Assembly (NCBI GenBank): GCA_028285265.1
Contig: JANQPX010000013.1
Location: 221,617 to 285,616, forward strand
DNA from: Geminicoccaceae bacterium
GTDB lineage: Bacteria > Pseudomonadota > Alphaproteobacteria > Geminicoccales > Geminicoccaceae
DNA: 64,000 bases
Direction: 5' to 3'
Within the stretch, counting starts at the first letter, position 1. Each line of letters begins with the position of its first letter. The notes under the pieces are model-generated. The model did no database searches. It saw nothing but the letters and a program-made list of their open reading frames with translations, and was not told where the DNA came from. The translations under genes were made by a program, and so were the position numbers. This document shows positions 50,502-60,275 of this stretch, piece by piece.

Positions 50502-51170
50502 AAAGATTGGGAAGGGGAAAACCCCTTCGCTAGAGATAGATATGGAAAATTCTTAAAGCAATTTCTAGTATTTTTTTGACCGGCAGGAACTCAAATTAGA
50601 GGTTGTGCTTTTTGGGTCAACAACCATCACCGACAAGCATGCCTGTCGCCCCTCATCGGCACCGTGACGTCCCCTGTGCTGGGACACACACGCGTAGGGC
50701 TGCCGGATCGGTCATCCCCATGGCATCGCGTCAAGAGACGCGGTTTCTACCGATAAGACCGACGGGTCAGTGAGCCCCCAATCGCCGTTTTCAATCTCGC
50801 CCTAAGGTGAGAATGCCATCGGTTGTCAGGCGATCAGCAGACAGGTGTGCCATCGCCAGTATGAGGTCTGTATATCCCAGCTGGGTGCCCCCCGCACAAC
50901 CCTAAATCGTCAGATCGGCAACGCCGGTAACGCACCAACGCCGAGACGTTGAAAGCGCCCTGCATTGGACGCGATCCCACCACCCAAAGCAACTCTACCA
51001 ACAGACCGTCGGTCTCCGACGTCAACAAGCCTCTTCGTCTCATTCGCCCACGGTGCCAAGGCTCGTCATCGCTCCAGTTTTATATCACCAATGAGTTGAA
51101 TTAAACTTTCAAATTGATTACTAGAGATTATAATACGCGTTATGGTTTAGATACGAGATGGCACGTGGCG
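50502..51170. other. Long intergenic stretch upstream of the exopolysaccharide locus
   Basis: About 670 bases without a convincing gene. A CCCAGCTGGG palindrome at about 50876 and short direct words are seen, but nothing clear. The last 60 bases are A/T-rich and hold a promoter candidate. The composition change may mark a boundary of the exopolysaccharide region. Confidence 0.5.
51107..51134 (+). promoter_or_regulatory. Promoter candidate for the WecG/TagA-type gene
   Basis: A perfect TATAAT (51129-51134) is preceded 16 bases earlier by TTTCAA as a weak -35 in an A/T-rich stretch. It lies 36 bases before the ATG chosen for the glycosyltransferase. Confidence 0.4.
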
Positions 51171-51974
51171 ATGATAGCTAAGGACTCCCTGCTTGGACTT
51201 CCCATCAGCCAAGCCAACACCGTTGAGCATACGCTCCGTCACATCAAGACATGCCTTGCCGAACGCCAAAGCTGCATCGTGTCCTTTATCAACCCCCATT
51301 CATTCCATCTTCGGCTGCATGACCAAGCCTATGCCAACGCGCTTTGGCACTTTGACCTGGTCCTTCCCGACGGTATCGGCGTCGCGATGGCGGCGGGCTG
51401 GATCAATCATGCCGACATCGAACGACAGAGCTTCGACGAGACGTCGCTGTTTCACCCCGTTCTCAATCAGCTCAATTTGATGAAGAAGTCCGTCTGCATC
51501 ATTGGCTCAAAGCCAGGTGTTGCCGATCGCGCTTCTCAGAAGATGCGAAAGATCTACGGCGATATCGACTATCTCGGCGCGATGGATGGCTATCACACCT
51601 TTGATGAGATCGCGGATTGGGTGGCAGCACGTTCGCCCGACGCCGTCATTGTCGGCATGGGTGCCCCTCTTCAGGAGAGCTTGTTGCTTCGACTGAAACA
51701 GCAGGGATTTAAGGGCGTCGGCTTTACCTGTGGTGGCTTCTTGGATCAGTACAGTATTGAGACCCAATACTACCCGGCCTGGATCAATCGATACGAGCTT
51801 CGCTGGCTCTACCGCCTTCTCAAAGAGCCGAGCCGTCTCTGGCGACGTTATCTCATCGAGTACCGTACGTTCATGGTTGACGTCGTTTTTGCCCTTGGCG
51901 CGCGGCTTCTTGGCAGGCGGCGCGAAGAGGGGCATCTGTGGCTCGCCAGGCGCTATGCAAGAATGGGATCTTGA
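51171..51974 (+). CDS. WecG/TagA/CpsF-family glycosyltransferase
   Basis: This 267-residue enzyme transfers a sugar such as N-acetylmannosaminuronate or glucosamine to a lipid-linked acceptor. Family motifs: SFINPHSFHLRLHDQAYANALWHFDLVLPDGIGVAMAAGW (the DGxGV part is the strongest), VCIIGSKPGVADRASQKM and VIVGMGAPLQESLL, with an end block ELRWLYRLLKEPSRLWRRYL typical of these enzymes. The ATG at 51171 is chosen; an in-frame TTG at 51114 would add an N-terminal stretch. It begins the plus-strand exopolysaccharide genes. Confidence 0.9.
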   Translation: MIAKDSLLGLPISQANTVEHTLRHIKTCLAERQSCIVSFINPHSFHLRLHDQAYANALWHFDLVLPDGIGVAMAAGWINHADIERQSFDETSLFHPVLNQLNLMKKSVCIIGSKPGVADRASQKMRKIYGDIDYLGAMDGYHTFDEIADWVAARSPDAVIVGMGAPLQESLLLRLKQQGFKGVGFTCGGFLDQYSIETQYYPAWINRYELRWLYRLLKEPSRLWRRYLIEYRTFMVDVVFALGARLLGRRREEGHLWLARRYARMGS

Positions 51975-52239
51975 CCCAGATCTAGGACCTCGCGATGCAC
52001 CGGTCGCGCGATCGTAAATTCACCCATGGTTTCTTGAAAATAGACTTATAACTCTTTATGATTGAATTTTAGCGCGACGCACGGTGCACTTATGACATGG
52101 TGGGGCGATCAGCCAGTGACGGGCTGGAAGGGTAGCATGGTCCAAATGATGAGCCGCGCACCGTCTCGGCGCCTGGGCCTAAGGCACCCTGGCGAGCACG
52201 CCCCTCGTCAATCGTGTCGTTCCTGAGAACCGACCGTTC

Positions 52240-54459
52240 ATGTCCCTCACCGACATGAAGCTTTTGGGCAAATGGCCGTTAGCGATGGAAGACTCTTCCG
52301 AACAAGACCCCTTGGCCCAACGGACAGAGCGTGAGGACTTACAGCCCTCGGCGATCGCCCGTGTTTGGTGGTTTCACCGCTTTATTGTTATCCTGACAAC
52401 CGTCACCTTTGCCTTGGCCGCAATTGTTTTTCTGGGTCTACAAGAACGGCAATACACAGCCGAAGTCCGGATCCAACTCGATGAACTGCCCAAGCGCTAC
52501 ATAAAGATCGGCAAGCGAACGGCGACGGATCCGCGGCAAAACCCAGTCATCGGCACAAGCCTTGCTCTGATCTCGTCAAGGGCCTTTCTTCGCGACGTTG
52601 CGATTGGCACCGAGCTCTTTTCCGATCCGGAGTTCACCGGTGATCAACCCCGCTCGTCGTCCGAGGGCATCAGCAAGGCCGCCCGAGAAAATGACGTGAT
52701 CGATGCGCTGTTCGATCGACTAACCGTCACCCAGCGAGGCGGCTCGCACGTGATCTCTATCGCCGTTACCTCCAGGGATCCCAAAAAGGCGGCGATCATC
52801 GTCAATACGGCGGCGCAACTGTTCATCGCGGCAGAGCGGGAGAACCAGAAACAAAGGGAAGCCAAAGCGATGACTTGGCTTTCAAGTCGGATTGAGAACG
52901 TCCAAGAGAAGCTGGTTACCATCGAAGGGCAGTTCTTGGAGGTTGCCGGCGAGCATGCCATTACCGGGCTGGATCTCGACGCTTTCGTCGAGCAAACAAG
53001 CGGCGCCCGTCTGGCCGAACTCACCACCCAACTCGCCGCCGCCAAGGCGGAAGGTGCGGATCTTCGCGCTCGCTATCATCAATTGAGCGATGAAAACATC
53101 GAGAACGGTGCAGCACTTGCCTTGTCGTTCGCCAAGTCACCTGCCCTTCAAGATTTGGTTCGTCTCGAATCAGAACTGCAACAGCGCCGTGCCGAATTGA
53201 ACGGAGAGCTTGGCCCACGTCACCCCTCGATGATTGGTTTGGCGAACGAAATCGACAACACGCAACGACTTATCAAAAACGAAACGGCGCGTTTAAAAAA
53301 CCGCATCGGAAGTGATCTCAGCATCAATACGGCGCGTCAGAATAAGATCGAGCAGCAGCTCTCGACCCTCAAGTCCGAAGTGCATGAACAAAGCGAAGGC
53401 ACGGCCGAATTTCTCGTCCTGAAGCAGGCTTTGGATACGGAGAGAGGCCTTCTGAGTGATCTCCTCTTACACCGCCAGGAAATCGAACAACGACAGGCGA
53501 TGAAGCGGGCCCGAGCGAAAGTCATCTCACCGGCGAGTATTCCCTATCGATCATCCCACCCGCAGTTCTTTCCAATCGTTCTGATCGTCGCCATGGCGGG
53601 CTTCGTCATGGCACTTGTCACGATCTTTTTGCGAGACCGATGGGTTTCGGACTTTGGCTTTAAGAACATGGAGGACCTTCGGCGCTCAGAGCTCAATCCT
53701 CTTGGCTATGTGCCGGAGCTTCCGAGCCATCAAGCGCGAGGTCAGTCCGTCGCAGACTATGCCTTTGCCAACCCGAACTCGGCCCAGTCTGAATCGATCC
53801 AACGCATCCGGAGCCGTATCTGCACGATGGAATCGCTTCGATCCCATCAGGGTGCTGTCGTCCTGGTCACCTCAACAGAACCGTTGGAAGGCAAGACGAC
53901 GACGGCTGTGATCATGGCACGACAAGCGGCGATGACCGGGGCAAAAACGCTGCTTATTGATGTCGACGTTCGAAATCCTGGGGTTCACGCGGCCTTGGGG
54001 CTTAGCCCATCGGCTGGCTTATGTGAGCTGTTTCAAGGACCTGTCGGTGGCGACATTTCGCTGTCCGAAGATCCAGAAACACCCCTCTTCATCTTGCAGG
54101 CCGGAACATGCGACGCCAACTCTCCAACCCATGTGCGATCGCCAGAGATGGGCGTTCTCCTGGACGAACTGCGCTACCACTATGATTGGATCTTTCTCGA
54201 CTCGCCGAGTATCAGTGCCGTTGCCGATGGCCTGGAGCTCGCACGCCATGCGGATACAACTCTTCTCTTGACCCGTTGGCTCACCACGACACGAGGTGCG
54301 GCCCAAATCGCCATCGAACAACTTCGTGATGTCGGCGCGAACCTGGCTGGTGTCGCGTTATCCCGCGTGGATATGCTCGCCGGTAGGAAGTACCGTCATC
54401 TCGATGAGATCGGCTATTACGGCTATTACAACAATCGAACGCAAGTGAGCGCTCAGTAG
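52240..54459 (+). CDS. Wzz-type chain-length/tyrosine autokinase (BY-kinase) fusion
   Basis: This 739-residue protein controls polysaccharide export. It has an N-terminal Wzz domain with a helix around residues 46-66, a periplasmic coiled-coil region (about 190-420), a second helix around 445-470, and a cytoplasmic kinase. The kinase shows Walker A S-T-E-P-L-E-G-K552-T, Walker A' LLIDVDVRNP and Walker B IFLDSPS. The tail carries a Tyr cluster (GYYGYYNN) for autophosphorylation. It is on the plus strand; a second BY-kinase lies convergently at 55108. Confidence 0.92.
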   Translation: MSLTDMKLLGKWPLAMEDSSEQDPLAQRTEREDLQPSAIARVWWFHRFIVILTTVTFALAAIVFLGLQERQYTAEVRIQLDELPKRYIKIGKRTATDPRQNPVIGTSLALISSRAFLRDVAIGTELFSDPEFTGDQPRSSSEGISKAARENDVIDALFDRLTVTQRGGSHVISIAVTSRDPKKAAIIVNTAAQLFIAAERENQKQREAKAMTWLSSRIENVQEKLVTIEGQFLEVAGEHAITGLDLDAFVEQTSGARLAELTTQLAAAKAEGADLRARYHQLSDENIENGAALALSFAKSPALQDLVRLESELQQRRAELNGELGPRHPSMIGLANEIDNTQRLIKNETARLKNRIGSDLSINTARQNKIEQQLSTLKSEVHEQSEGTAEFLVLKQALDTERGLLSDLLLHRQEIEQRQAMKRARAKVISPASIPYRSSHPQFFPIVLIVAMAGFVMALVTIFLRDRWVSDFGFKNMEDLRRSELNPLGYVPELPSHQARGQSVADYAFANPNSAQSESIQRIRSRICTMESLRSHQGAVVLVTSTEPLEGKTTTAVIMARQAAMTGAKTLLIDVDVRNPGVHAALGLSPSAGLCELFQGPVGGDISLSEDPETPLFILQAGTCDANSPTHVRSPEMGVLLDELRYHYDWIFLDSPSISAVADGLELARHADTTLLLTRWLTTTRGAAQIAIEQLRDVGANLAGVALSRVDMLAGRKYRHLDEIGYYGYYNNRTQVSAQ

Positions 54460-54676
54460 GGCGATCTGCCCGAGCCTGCTTGTCGATGAGAGCCTTTCAA
54501 ACGCGCCCCTCTCCTACCGAAACAAACGCTGCCCGGTCGCAACGGCGCTGATGCCTTGTTGACGCCTGCCCACCGAAGGCCAACGAAGCGAAGGCACGTT
54601 CCCAGAGATTGCGAAAGAATATGACTCTAGGTTGATTTCATGCTATGGATACAACTTAAACGATAGTGAGGTGGAC

Positions 54677-54919
54677 ATGTTAGAAACGCCGAGTGACGTT
54701 GCGAAGACAGGACAAAGCCTTGCTGAGAACGGCCCCCTCCTCCTGGTCATGGAAACGGCCTTGGCACTCGTTGCCTTCATGCTGTTGAGCTTCCTGGCCC
54801 TTTTTGCTTCCGGCTATGTCCGCACCTATTTTCGATCGCGCTGCGATCAACGACTTGCTTCAAGTCGCTTAAAGGGACGTTCTGGGAATACGATGCCACT
54901 TCGCAACGCGGCACCATAG
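54677..54919 (+). CDS. Small single-helix membrane protein (possible)
   Basis: This 80-residue frame from an ATG at 54677 has one membrane segment (about residues 19-45, PLLLVMETALALVAFMLLSF) with a basic C-terminal tail (RSRCDQRLASSRLKGR). It has no recognised family and no strong ribosome binding site. Located between two BY-kinase genes, it may be an accessory membrane protein of the locus, or a chance open frame. Confidence 0.4.
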   Translation: MLETPSDVAKTGQSLAENGPLLLVMETALALVAFMLLSFLALFASGYVRTYFRSRCDQRLASSRLKGRSGNTMPLRNAAP

Positions 54920-55107
54920 GCGACGGCTGTCCGCGGCATCGTCAACAGGAACACGGGCTTCAGCCCACCCACCTGTCAGGCCTCCGTCAATGGCTAGCTT
55001 TACCGGACCTCACCATCAGCCAGACGTCTGGAAGGACGAGTGCTGACTGCAGCAGCTGTCGTTCACTTCTGCCTCTGAACGCAAACCTTCCCTCGATCGT
55101 TACCCCG

Positions 55108-57417
55108 TCAATTCCGATAGTAGCTATTGTCGGTGCCGGGATAATGGCCGCTTCCGGTATAGCCATACCTGGCCTGCTTCTTGAGATTGACCTGCGTCAG
55201 AACGGCGCCGGCGATTTGCGCCTTGCATCGCTGGAGTTCCTCGACAGCTTCCGCTGCGATATCGGCATTGGTGCTATTCCAACGTGCGATGAAGACCAGG
55301 GAGTCTACAACTGCCAGCAAGGCCTTGATGTCACTCAATCCCAATGACGGCGGACCATCGATGATGATCAGATCATAGCGATCCCGCATGGTCTTGAGAA
55401 AGTCGCTCAGTCGCGATGATCGGAGAAGTTTCCCCGGATCCTTGGCCGCTGATTGCAATCCCAAGACGTGGCAGCCGAACTTCATCTCGACGATCGAAGG
55501 CTCGTCATCTCCGTCCTGACGACGCAGATAGGCCTCAAAGTTTGATGGCTTGCCTTTGGCCTCATCGTCATCATCATCAACGTCGTCGTCTAAATCGAGC
55601 AAACCGTAGACGCTTGGATTCCTGAAATCCAAATCGAGCAGCAGCGTCTTTTTCTCATCCAAGGCCAGCATTGTTGCGAGGCTGGTTGCGAAGGTTGTCT
55701 TGCCCTCATTCGGCACCGTTGACGTCACCAGCACCACTTTCGGCGCGCTCTCCGCCTCCGAGGTGATCATCAGCTGTGTGTAGATCGATCGTATCGACTC
55801 AGCAAAGCGCGACGCGCGCTTCCGTCTCAGATACTCATGAAATCGGCGCTGATCCCGTTCCTTCTCGCTCAGATGCGGCACGCTGCCGAGAAGGTTGATC
55901 TTGAGAGATTGCGCGATTTCTTTTGCATTCCTCAGTTTCCGGTCTGTTTTGTCGCGAAGAAAGGCAAGGCCAAAACCGACCGCGGAAGATCCAACAAGGC
56001 CGAGGAGTGCGAGACGAAGAGGACTACTGCTCGATGGCACCGTCGGCGTTTTTGCCGATGCCACAAGCCTTGTATTGGCCTGAACGATGGCTTCCTGCTC
56101 GCGCGTTTCCTTAAAACGCACCAGGAAGTCTTCGTAAATTCGCCGGCTTGTCTCTGCCTTACCCTCGAGCAGGCGCAGTTGAATGGCGGCATGATCGGTC
56201 GACCTGTCAGCCTCATTCGCAAGCTCGGACAGATTGTCCATGTCTTGATCGAGGGACCGTTCGCGCTCGCGAAGAACCTGGAGTTCATTGGCGACATTGG
56301 CAACGATGCGATCGGTCTCCAAACGGACCCGATCTTCGAGTTCTGCCCGCTCTTCATTGAGCGCGATGATTCGTGGATGGTTTTCACCGAAATCCAGGCG
56401 AAGCTCGGCTTCTGCTTTCCGCAGGCGTGACTCTTCTTCCCAGAGCGATGCCATATGCGGCGAACGAAGGACTTCGGTCAGCGAATCGATATTCGCGCCA
56501 TTTCGTCGAAGCTGTTTGATAAAGGCCAGCCTCGCCTCTTTCTCCTTCCGCTCGGCGCGCGTGCGAATCAGAATCGAGACGAGATCGGAGAGCCTCTCAT
56601 CAGTGATGCTCGTCTCATTATCGACGGCTGTTGGATTTTGGATCCGGTAGCGATGAACCGCTTCCTCAGCTTCGAGGAGCTCACCTTCCAACTGCTCAAG
56701 ACGATCCTCCAGAAAGCGGCTTGCATCACCAGTGATGGTCCGACGTCGCTCGGCCTCATCCGAGATGTAATACTCGGCAAGATCGTTCGCCGTCAGCGCC
56801 GCCTCTTTTGGGTCCGTCGATGTGTAGACGATATCAATGATGAAGGATCGGCCTTGTTGGACAACCTTGAGGCCCTCCTGTATCACCGCAGCTCGATCAG
56901 CAATGACCCGAGAGAGGCTCAGCCCACTCTCGCTTTCCCCGCCATCGGCTGCGAAGGCCGAATTGGTAGCCTTCGTCTCCTCATCCACAGCATCCTTCAT
57001 CAATTGAAGCTGTGACAGAGCATGCATTTCCGACACTTCAGCGACTTGGTCTTGGCTGACAAAGCCCTCTAAGAAGCCGCTCGATTTGAGAAGGTTAAGT
57101 TGTGTCTCAATCGCACCAGCATCCGACCCCACAGCCTCGACAACGCTGTCCAAATCGACAACGCGGTGCTCCGGTTCGATCAGGATCTGGGCAGTCGCAC
57201 TATAGGTGATGGGCTGATGATAGCCCCAGACGGACGCTGCAGCGGTCCCAAGGACGATAGATGCTGCAATAATCTCCCATCGTCGCCTTGCCAGTCCCAA
57301 AATCTCTTGGAGAGACCAGCCATCATCCGTAGTCCCTTCAGGGTATGGCGGATAAGCGTACCTATAATAAGCCGCTATTTGGGAGTTTTCGTCCTCTCCT
57401 GGGGATTTCGGAGGCAT
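55108..57417 (-). CDS. Wzz-type chain-length/tyrosine autokinase (BY-kinase) fusion, second copy
   Basis: This 769-residue protein has the same plan. A first membrane helix (about residues 49-68) is followed by ITYSATAQILIEPEHRVVDLDSV, a long coiled periplasmic region (about 200-460), a second helix around 475-495, and a kinase domain. The kinase shows Walker A S-T-V-P-N-E-G-K-T-T, Walker A' LLLDLDFRNP and Walker B DLIIIDGPPSLGL. Between them is an Asp-rich insertion (DDDVDDDDDEAKGKP). The C-terminal tail holds several Tyr (RYGYTGSGHYPGTDNSYY). The ATG at 57417 has GGAAGG upstream. The strand is opposite to the first copy. Confidence 0.92.
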   Translation of the reverse strand: MPPKSPGEDENSQIAAYYRYAYPPYPEGTTDDGWSLQEILGLARRRWEIIAASIVLGTAAASVWGYHQPITYSATAQILIEPEHRVVDLDSVVEAVGSDAGAIETQLNLLKSSGFLEGFVSQDQVAEVSEMHALSQLQLMKDAVDEETKATNSAFAADGGESESGLSLSRVIADRAAVIQEGLKVVQQGRSFIIDIVYTSTDPKEAALTANDLAEYYISDEAERRRTITGDASRFLEDRLEQLEGELLEAEEAVHRYRIQNPTAVDNETSITDERLSDLVSILIRTRAERKEKEARLAFIKQLRRNGANIDSLTEVLRSPHMASLWEEESRLRKAEAELRLDFGENHPRIIALNEERAELEDRVRLETDRIVANVANELQVLRERERSLDQDMDNLSELANEADRSTDHAAIQLRLLEGKAETSRRIYEDFLVRFKETREQEAIVQANTRLVASAKTPTVPSSSSPLRLALLGLVGSSAVGFGLAFLRDKTDRKLRNAKEIAQSLKINLLGSVPHLSEKERDQRRFHEYLRRKRASRFAESIRSIYTQLMITSEAESAPKVVLVTSTVPNEGKTTFATSLATMLALDEKKTLLLDLDFRNPSVYGLLDLDDDVDDDDDEAKGKPSNFEAYLRRQDGDDEPSIVEMKFGCHVLGLQSAAKDPGKLLRSSRLSDFLKTMRDRYDLIIIDGPPSLGLSDIKALLAVVDSLVFIARWNSTNADIAAEAVEELQRCKAQIAGAVLTQVNLKKQARYGYTGSGHYPGTDNSYYRN

Positions 57418-57946
57418 GATAAACCTTCCAGCTTCTAGAAATAGAAACGGGAAGATATAAACTTTAAGGTGTTTTGTCCACTGATGAAAAACAACTTTAA
57501 CGTGCAAAAATTCGTTGACTCGGCGTTGAAATAGGAACCTGGTTTCTGCACACCGTCAACCGCTTCTTGGAGCCTCAGCGGGCCCTGCCATCAGCGTTCA
57601 TGCATACAGATGAAGCCCGGCTGTTGTGGCTCATCCACCCGCTTAGTCACGGTTGGATACCCCAGTGTGCACGCTGATCGGGCGATCTCTTGGGCGGCCG
57701 TTTAGCCGGAGTGCCTCTTTGCAACGACCTGTCACGAACGACATCTCACGAAGGTGCCGTCAAGGATGAGAAGCTCCGGATTGGATGATGCGTTTCTTCG
57801 AATGCTCACCGATGGGAATCGAATTAAAGAACGCACCCAAAAATCTAATGTTGCAAAACTTTATTCGTCTATAAGTTGTAGATCACTCGCTCTCAACGTA
57901 AGCTCTGCCGGCCTCGTCGCCCGAGGCGAATTGCATTTTATCATTG
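57418..57946. other. Divergent intergenic region in the exopolysaccharide locus
   Basis: About 530 bases between the minus-strand BY-kinase and the plus-strand Wzy-like gene. No gene is supported; open frames lack family features and ribosome binding sites. It probably contains the two promoters. A/T-rich words near 57840-57900 are the best promoter region. Confidence 0.5.
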
Positions 57947-59323
57947 ATGAGCCGGTTTATGCAGGTAAAGACGACAGAAGATTTCCTCCTCAAATGCATT
58001 TGCTTTCTGGTACCTGCCACCATCGCCTTCCAGGTCGATGTCGGCAGCCAAATTTTCCTCGCTGAGCTTATCCTTCCCTGTGTTGCCGCCATCGTTTTTC
58101 TAAGACGACGTGTTGCACGGCTTAGCCGGGATCTCAGCTTAGTCATGAAAATCGGCTGTGCTTACTTTTTATGTCAATTTGCATCCGATCTATGGAACGA
58201 AACACTCTATGAGCAATACTCTCGAGGATGGGCGCGGATTCTTCTCTTTTTGCTCAATCTCGCCTCGATCTACATCATCGTTAACAATAATCGATCCAGA
58301 CTGATTCTCTTCTGCCTGGGTTTCGCGCTAGGACGAGTCTGGATTACCTTCGCTGGTCTCGAGGGCGACGTGATCCCTTGGAAAATCGGCCTGGCGAAGC
58401 CCGTCGCAATGTTGGTCATCTTGCTCTGCGTGGTCTTGCCGATGTCGGTGACATCACGATCATACGTCTCTGCACTCGCTTTGGCGTGTCTTGGGCTGTT
58501 CGATATCCTCATGGACTTCAGGTCGCACGGATCAGTCCTGCTTCTCGCCTCGATGATCCTGCTCACATCGACCTTCATTCGAAAGCAGCCTGGCAAAAGG
58601 CCGACGATGCGGCTTCATACCGCGTTGGGCTTGTTGCTCGGCGTCACGATCGCAGGCCTCGCCGCCTCCGAATTTTATCGTCATGCCGCAACGTCGGGAT
58701 GGCTCTCAGAAAACGCGACCAACAAATTTAAGATGCAAGTCGAAGACGCCGATGCGCCGCTGATCATCGCCGGCCGAAGTGAGGTCCTCGTCTATTTTGA
58801 GGCGATCTTCGATTCCATTCTCATCGGACATGGGTCTTGGCCACGAAATGCATATTACGCCGACATGCTTGCTGAGCGGCGATTTGATCGAGGTCTGAGC
58901 AATAGTCCTGCCCAAGCCGCCGACGATGCGATCCCTCTTCATTCTCATATCTTTGGTAGCTGGATTGAGGCTGGCCTTGTGGGGGGCCTGTTCTGGGCGA
59001 ACATCCTGCTCTTGATCGTTCGATCCCTCCTACGGTCAAGCGAGGGACGAAGCGAATTGCGCCCCCTTTATCTCTACGGCGCCATGCTTCTCGCATGGGA
59101 CATTCTGTTCTCGCCCTTTTCCGGCTTCCGGCGGTTGGAAACCGCGTTGCTCCTAGTGATCTTGCTGCGATCCCTCCTGCAGCGGCAACCGCAGATGCTG
59201 TCTCGACGGTTCATGAAGTTCCGTCGATCACGGACGAAGCAAGGTCTCAGCGAGAAGCAACGACGCCGCGTCCCGCTTCGGTCTCGCCGACGACACCGAT
59301 CGCGGAGCTATCAGCCTGTCTAG
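57947..59323 (+). CDS. Wzy/O-antigen-ligase-like membrane protein
   Basis: This 458-residue polytopic membrane protein has about ten helices with a periplasmic loop (about residues 240-320). A conserved HIFGSWIEAGLVGGLFW near residue 320-340 resembles the H-x-x-x-x-x-x-E-x-G-x-x-G block of the Wzy_C/O-antigen ligase family, the likely active-site region. The C-terminus is highly basic (SRRFMKFRRSRTKQ onward, many Arg) for about 50 residues, which is unusual. The ATG at 57947 is chosen (a TTG at 57944 and an ATG at 57959 are in frame). It probably polymerises or ligates the repeat unit. Confidence 0.82.
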   Translation: MSRFMQVKTTEDFLLKCICFLVPATIAFQVDVGSQIFLAELILPCVAAIVFLRRRVARLSRDLSLVMKIGCAYFLCQFASDLWNETLYEQYSRGWARILLFLLNLASIYIIVNNNRSRLILFCLGFALGRVWITFAGLEGDVIPWKIGLAKPVAMLVILLCVVLPMSVTSRSYVSALALACLGLFDILMDFRSHGSVLLLASMILLTSTFIRKQPGKRPTMRLHTALGLLLGVTIAGLAASEFYRHAATSGWLSENATNKFKMQVEDADAPLIIAGRSEVLVYFEAIFDSILIGHGSWPRNAYYADMLAERRFDRGLSNSPAQAADDAIPLHSHIFGSWIEAGLVGGLFWANILLLIVRSLLRSSEGRSELRPLYLYGAMLLAWDILFSPFSGFRRLETALLLVILLRSLLQRQPQMLSRRFMKFRRSRTKQGLSEKQRRRVPLRSRRRHRSRSYQPV

Positions 59324-59345
59324 ACGAAGACAACAGATAGGAGCG

Positions 59346-60275
59346 CTAAATTAGCCCCTCAGCCTTGAAGCTATAATGCGTTTGTCGGCCGACAATGACA
59401 TGGTCATAGAGATCGATGTCGAGAGTTTCGAGCGCCATTTTGACCTTCTTGGTCGTCGCGATATCCGCTTTCGAAGGTGACGGATTGCCCGTCGGATGAT
59501 TGTGGGCAACGATCACCGCCGAAGCGAAGAGGTTGAGCGCTCTTGCAGCGATCTCACGCGGATAAAGAGGTACGTGGTCAACGCTACCTTGGGCGCTCTC
59601 TACCTTAATCAGTCGGTTGCGCCGATCGAGGTAGATCGCGAGCATCTCCTCGACTTTGAGATGCTGCATCCGCGCTCTTAGAAACTTCAGTAAGGCATCG
59701 CCAGAGCCGATAATTGGGTTTTCCTCAATCGTCTCGTGCATCACGCGCTCAATAGTCAGCTGAATCGCTTTTAGAAGACAACAAGAGCGAGGCGTCAGAT
59801 CGTCGATACGGGTCAGCTTTGATGGTTCTGAGGCGAGGATCGCGCCTAAGCTTCCAAACTCATCCATCAGCTTGTTACTGGCCGATGAAGGATTGGAGAG
59901 AAAGGAGTCATAGGACAGGATCAGCTCGAGCAAGTCATCATTTTGAAAGGCATTCGGCCCAAGATCCAGAAACCGCCGAATGCGCGCTTTGGGAAGATCA
60001 CTTTCAAAAAAGTCCGCATTCTCTTCGGCAAGTCCGAAGACCTCACCTCTGGCCTCCTTGCCCAAGGCCTCCAGAAAACGCCAATAGGAACCGCTGTCCT
60101 GAAAGACCCAAGTCTGGCTCTCGCTCAGCCATTGGGCACCCGCTTCTTCGAGGATGCCGCTTAGCGGATAGGTAGCACCATGAAGCTCGGCATAGACACC
60201 TCGATCACCCTCCCCTGCTTCCGCGTGAAGCTGAAATTGGGCAAGGAGTTTCGCATGGGGCAGAAGCTCGCGCAT
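59346..60275 (-). CDS. radC: RadC-type JAB/JAMM domain protein
   Basis: This 309-residue protein has a C-terminal JAB1/MPN-like domain with the metal-site motif H-N-H-P-T-G-N-P-S-P-S-K-A-D and an N-terminal helix-hairpin-helix-type region (LELILSYDSFLSNPSSASNKLMDEFGSLGAIL, then RSCCLLKAIQLTIERVMHE). An extra N-terminal stretch (about residues 1-85) with LAQFQLHAEAGEGDRGVYAELHGATYPLSGILEE is not part of standard RadC. RadC proteins were linked to repair, but their role is unclear. It sits inside an exopolysaccharide locus on the opposite strand to the Wzy-like gene. The ATG is at 60275. Confidence 0.88.
   Translation of the reverse strand: MRELLPHAKLLAQFQLHAEAGEGDRGVYAELHGATYPLSGILEEAGAQWLSESQTWVFQDSGSYWRFLEALGKEARGEVFGLAEENADFFESDLPKARIRRFLDLGPNAFQNDDLLELILSYDSFLSNPSSASNKLMDEFGSLGAILASEPSKLTRIDDLTPRSCCLLKAIQLTIERVMHETIEENPIIGSGDALLKFLRARMQHLKVEEMLAIYLDRRNRLIKVESAQGSVDHVPLYPREIAARALNLFASAVIVAHNHPTGNPSPSKADIATTKKVKMALETLDIDLYDHVIVGRQTHYSFKAEGLI

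Noticed and set aside
50870..50890. CCCAGCTGGG palindrome as an operator
   Set aside because: A ten-base palindrome with no gene start close by and no second copy; chance is a sufficient explanation.
57754..58065. Open frame spanning the start of the Wzy-like gene
   Set aside because: It overlaps a well-supported membrane-protein gene in another frame and its own composition is not coding-like.
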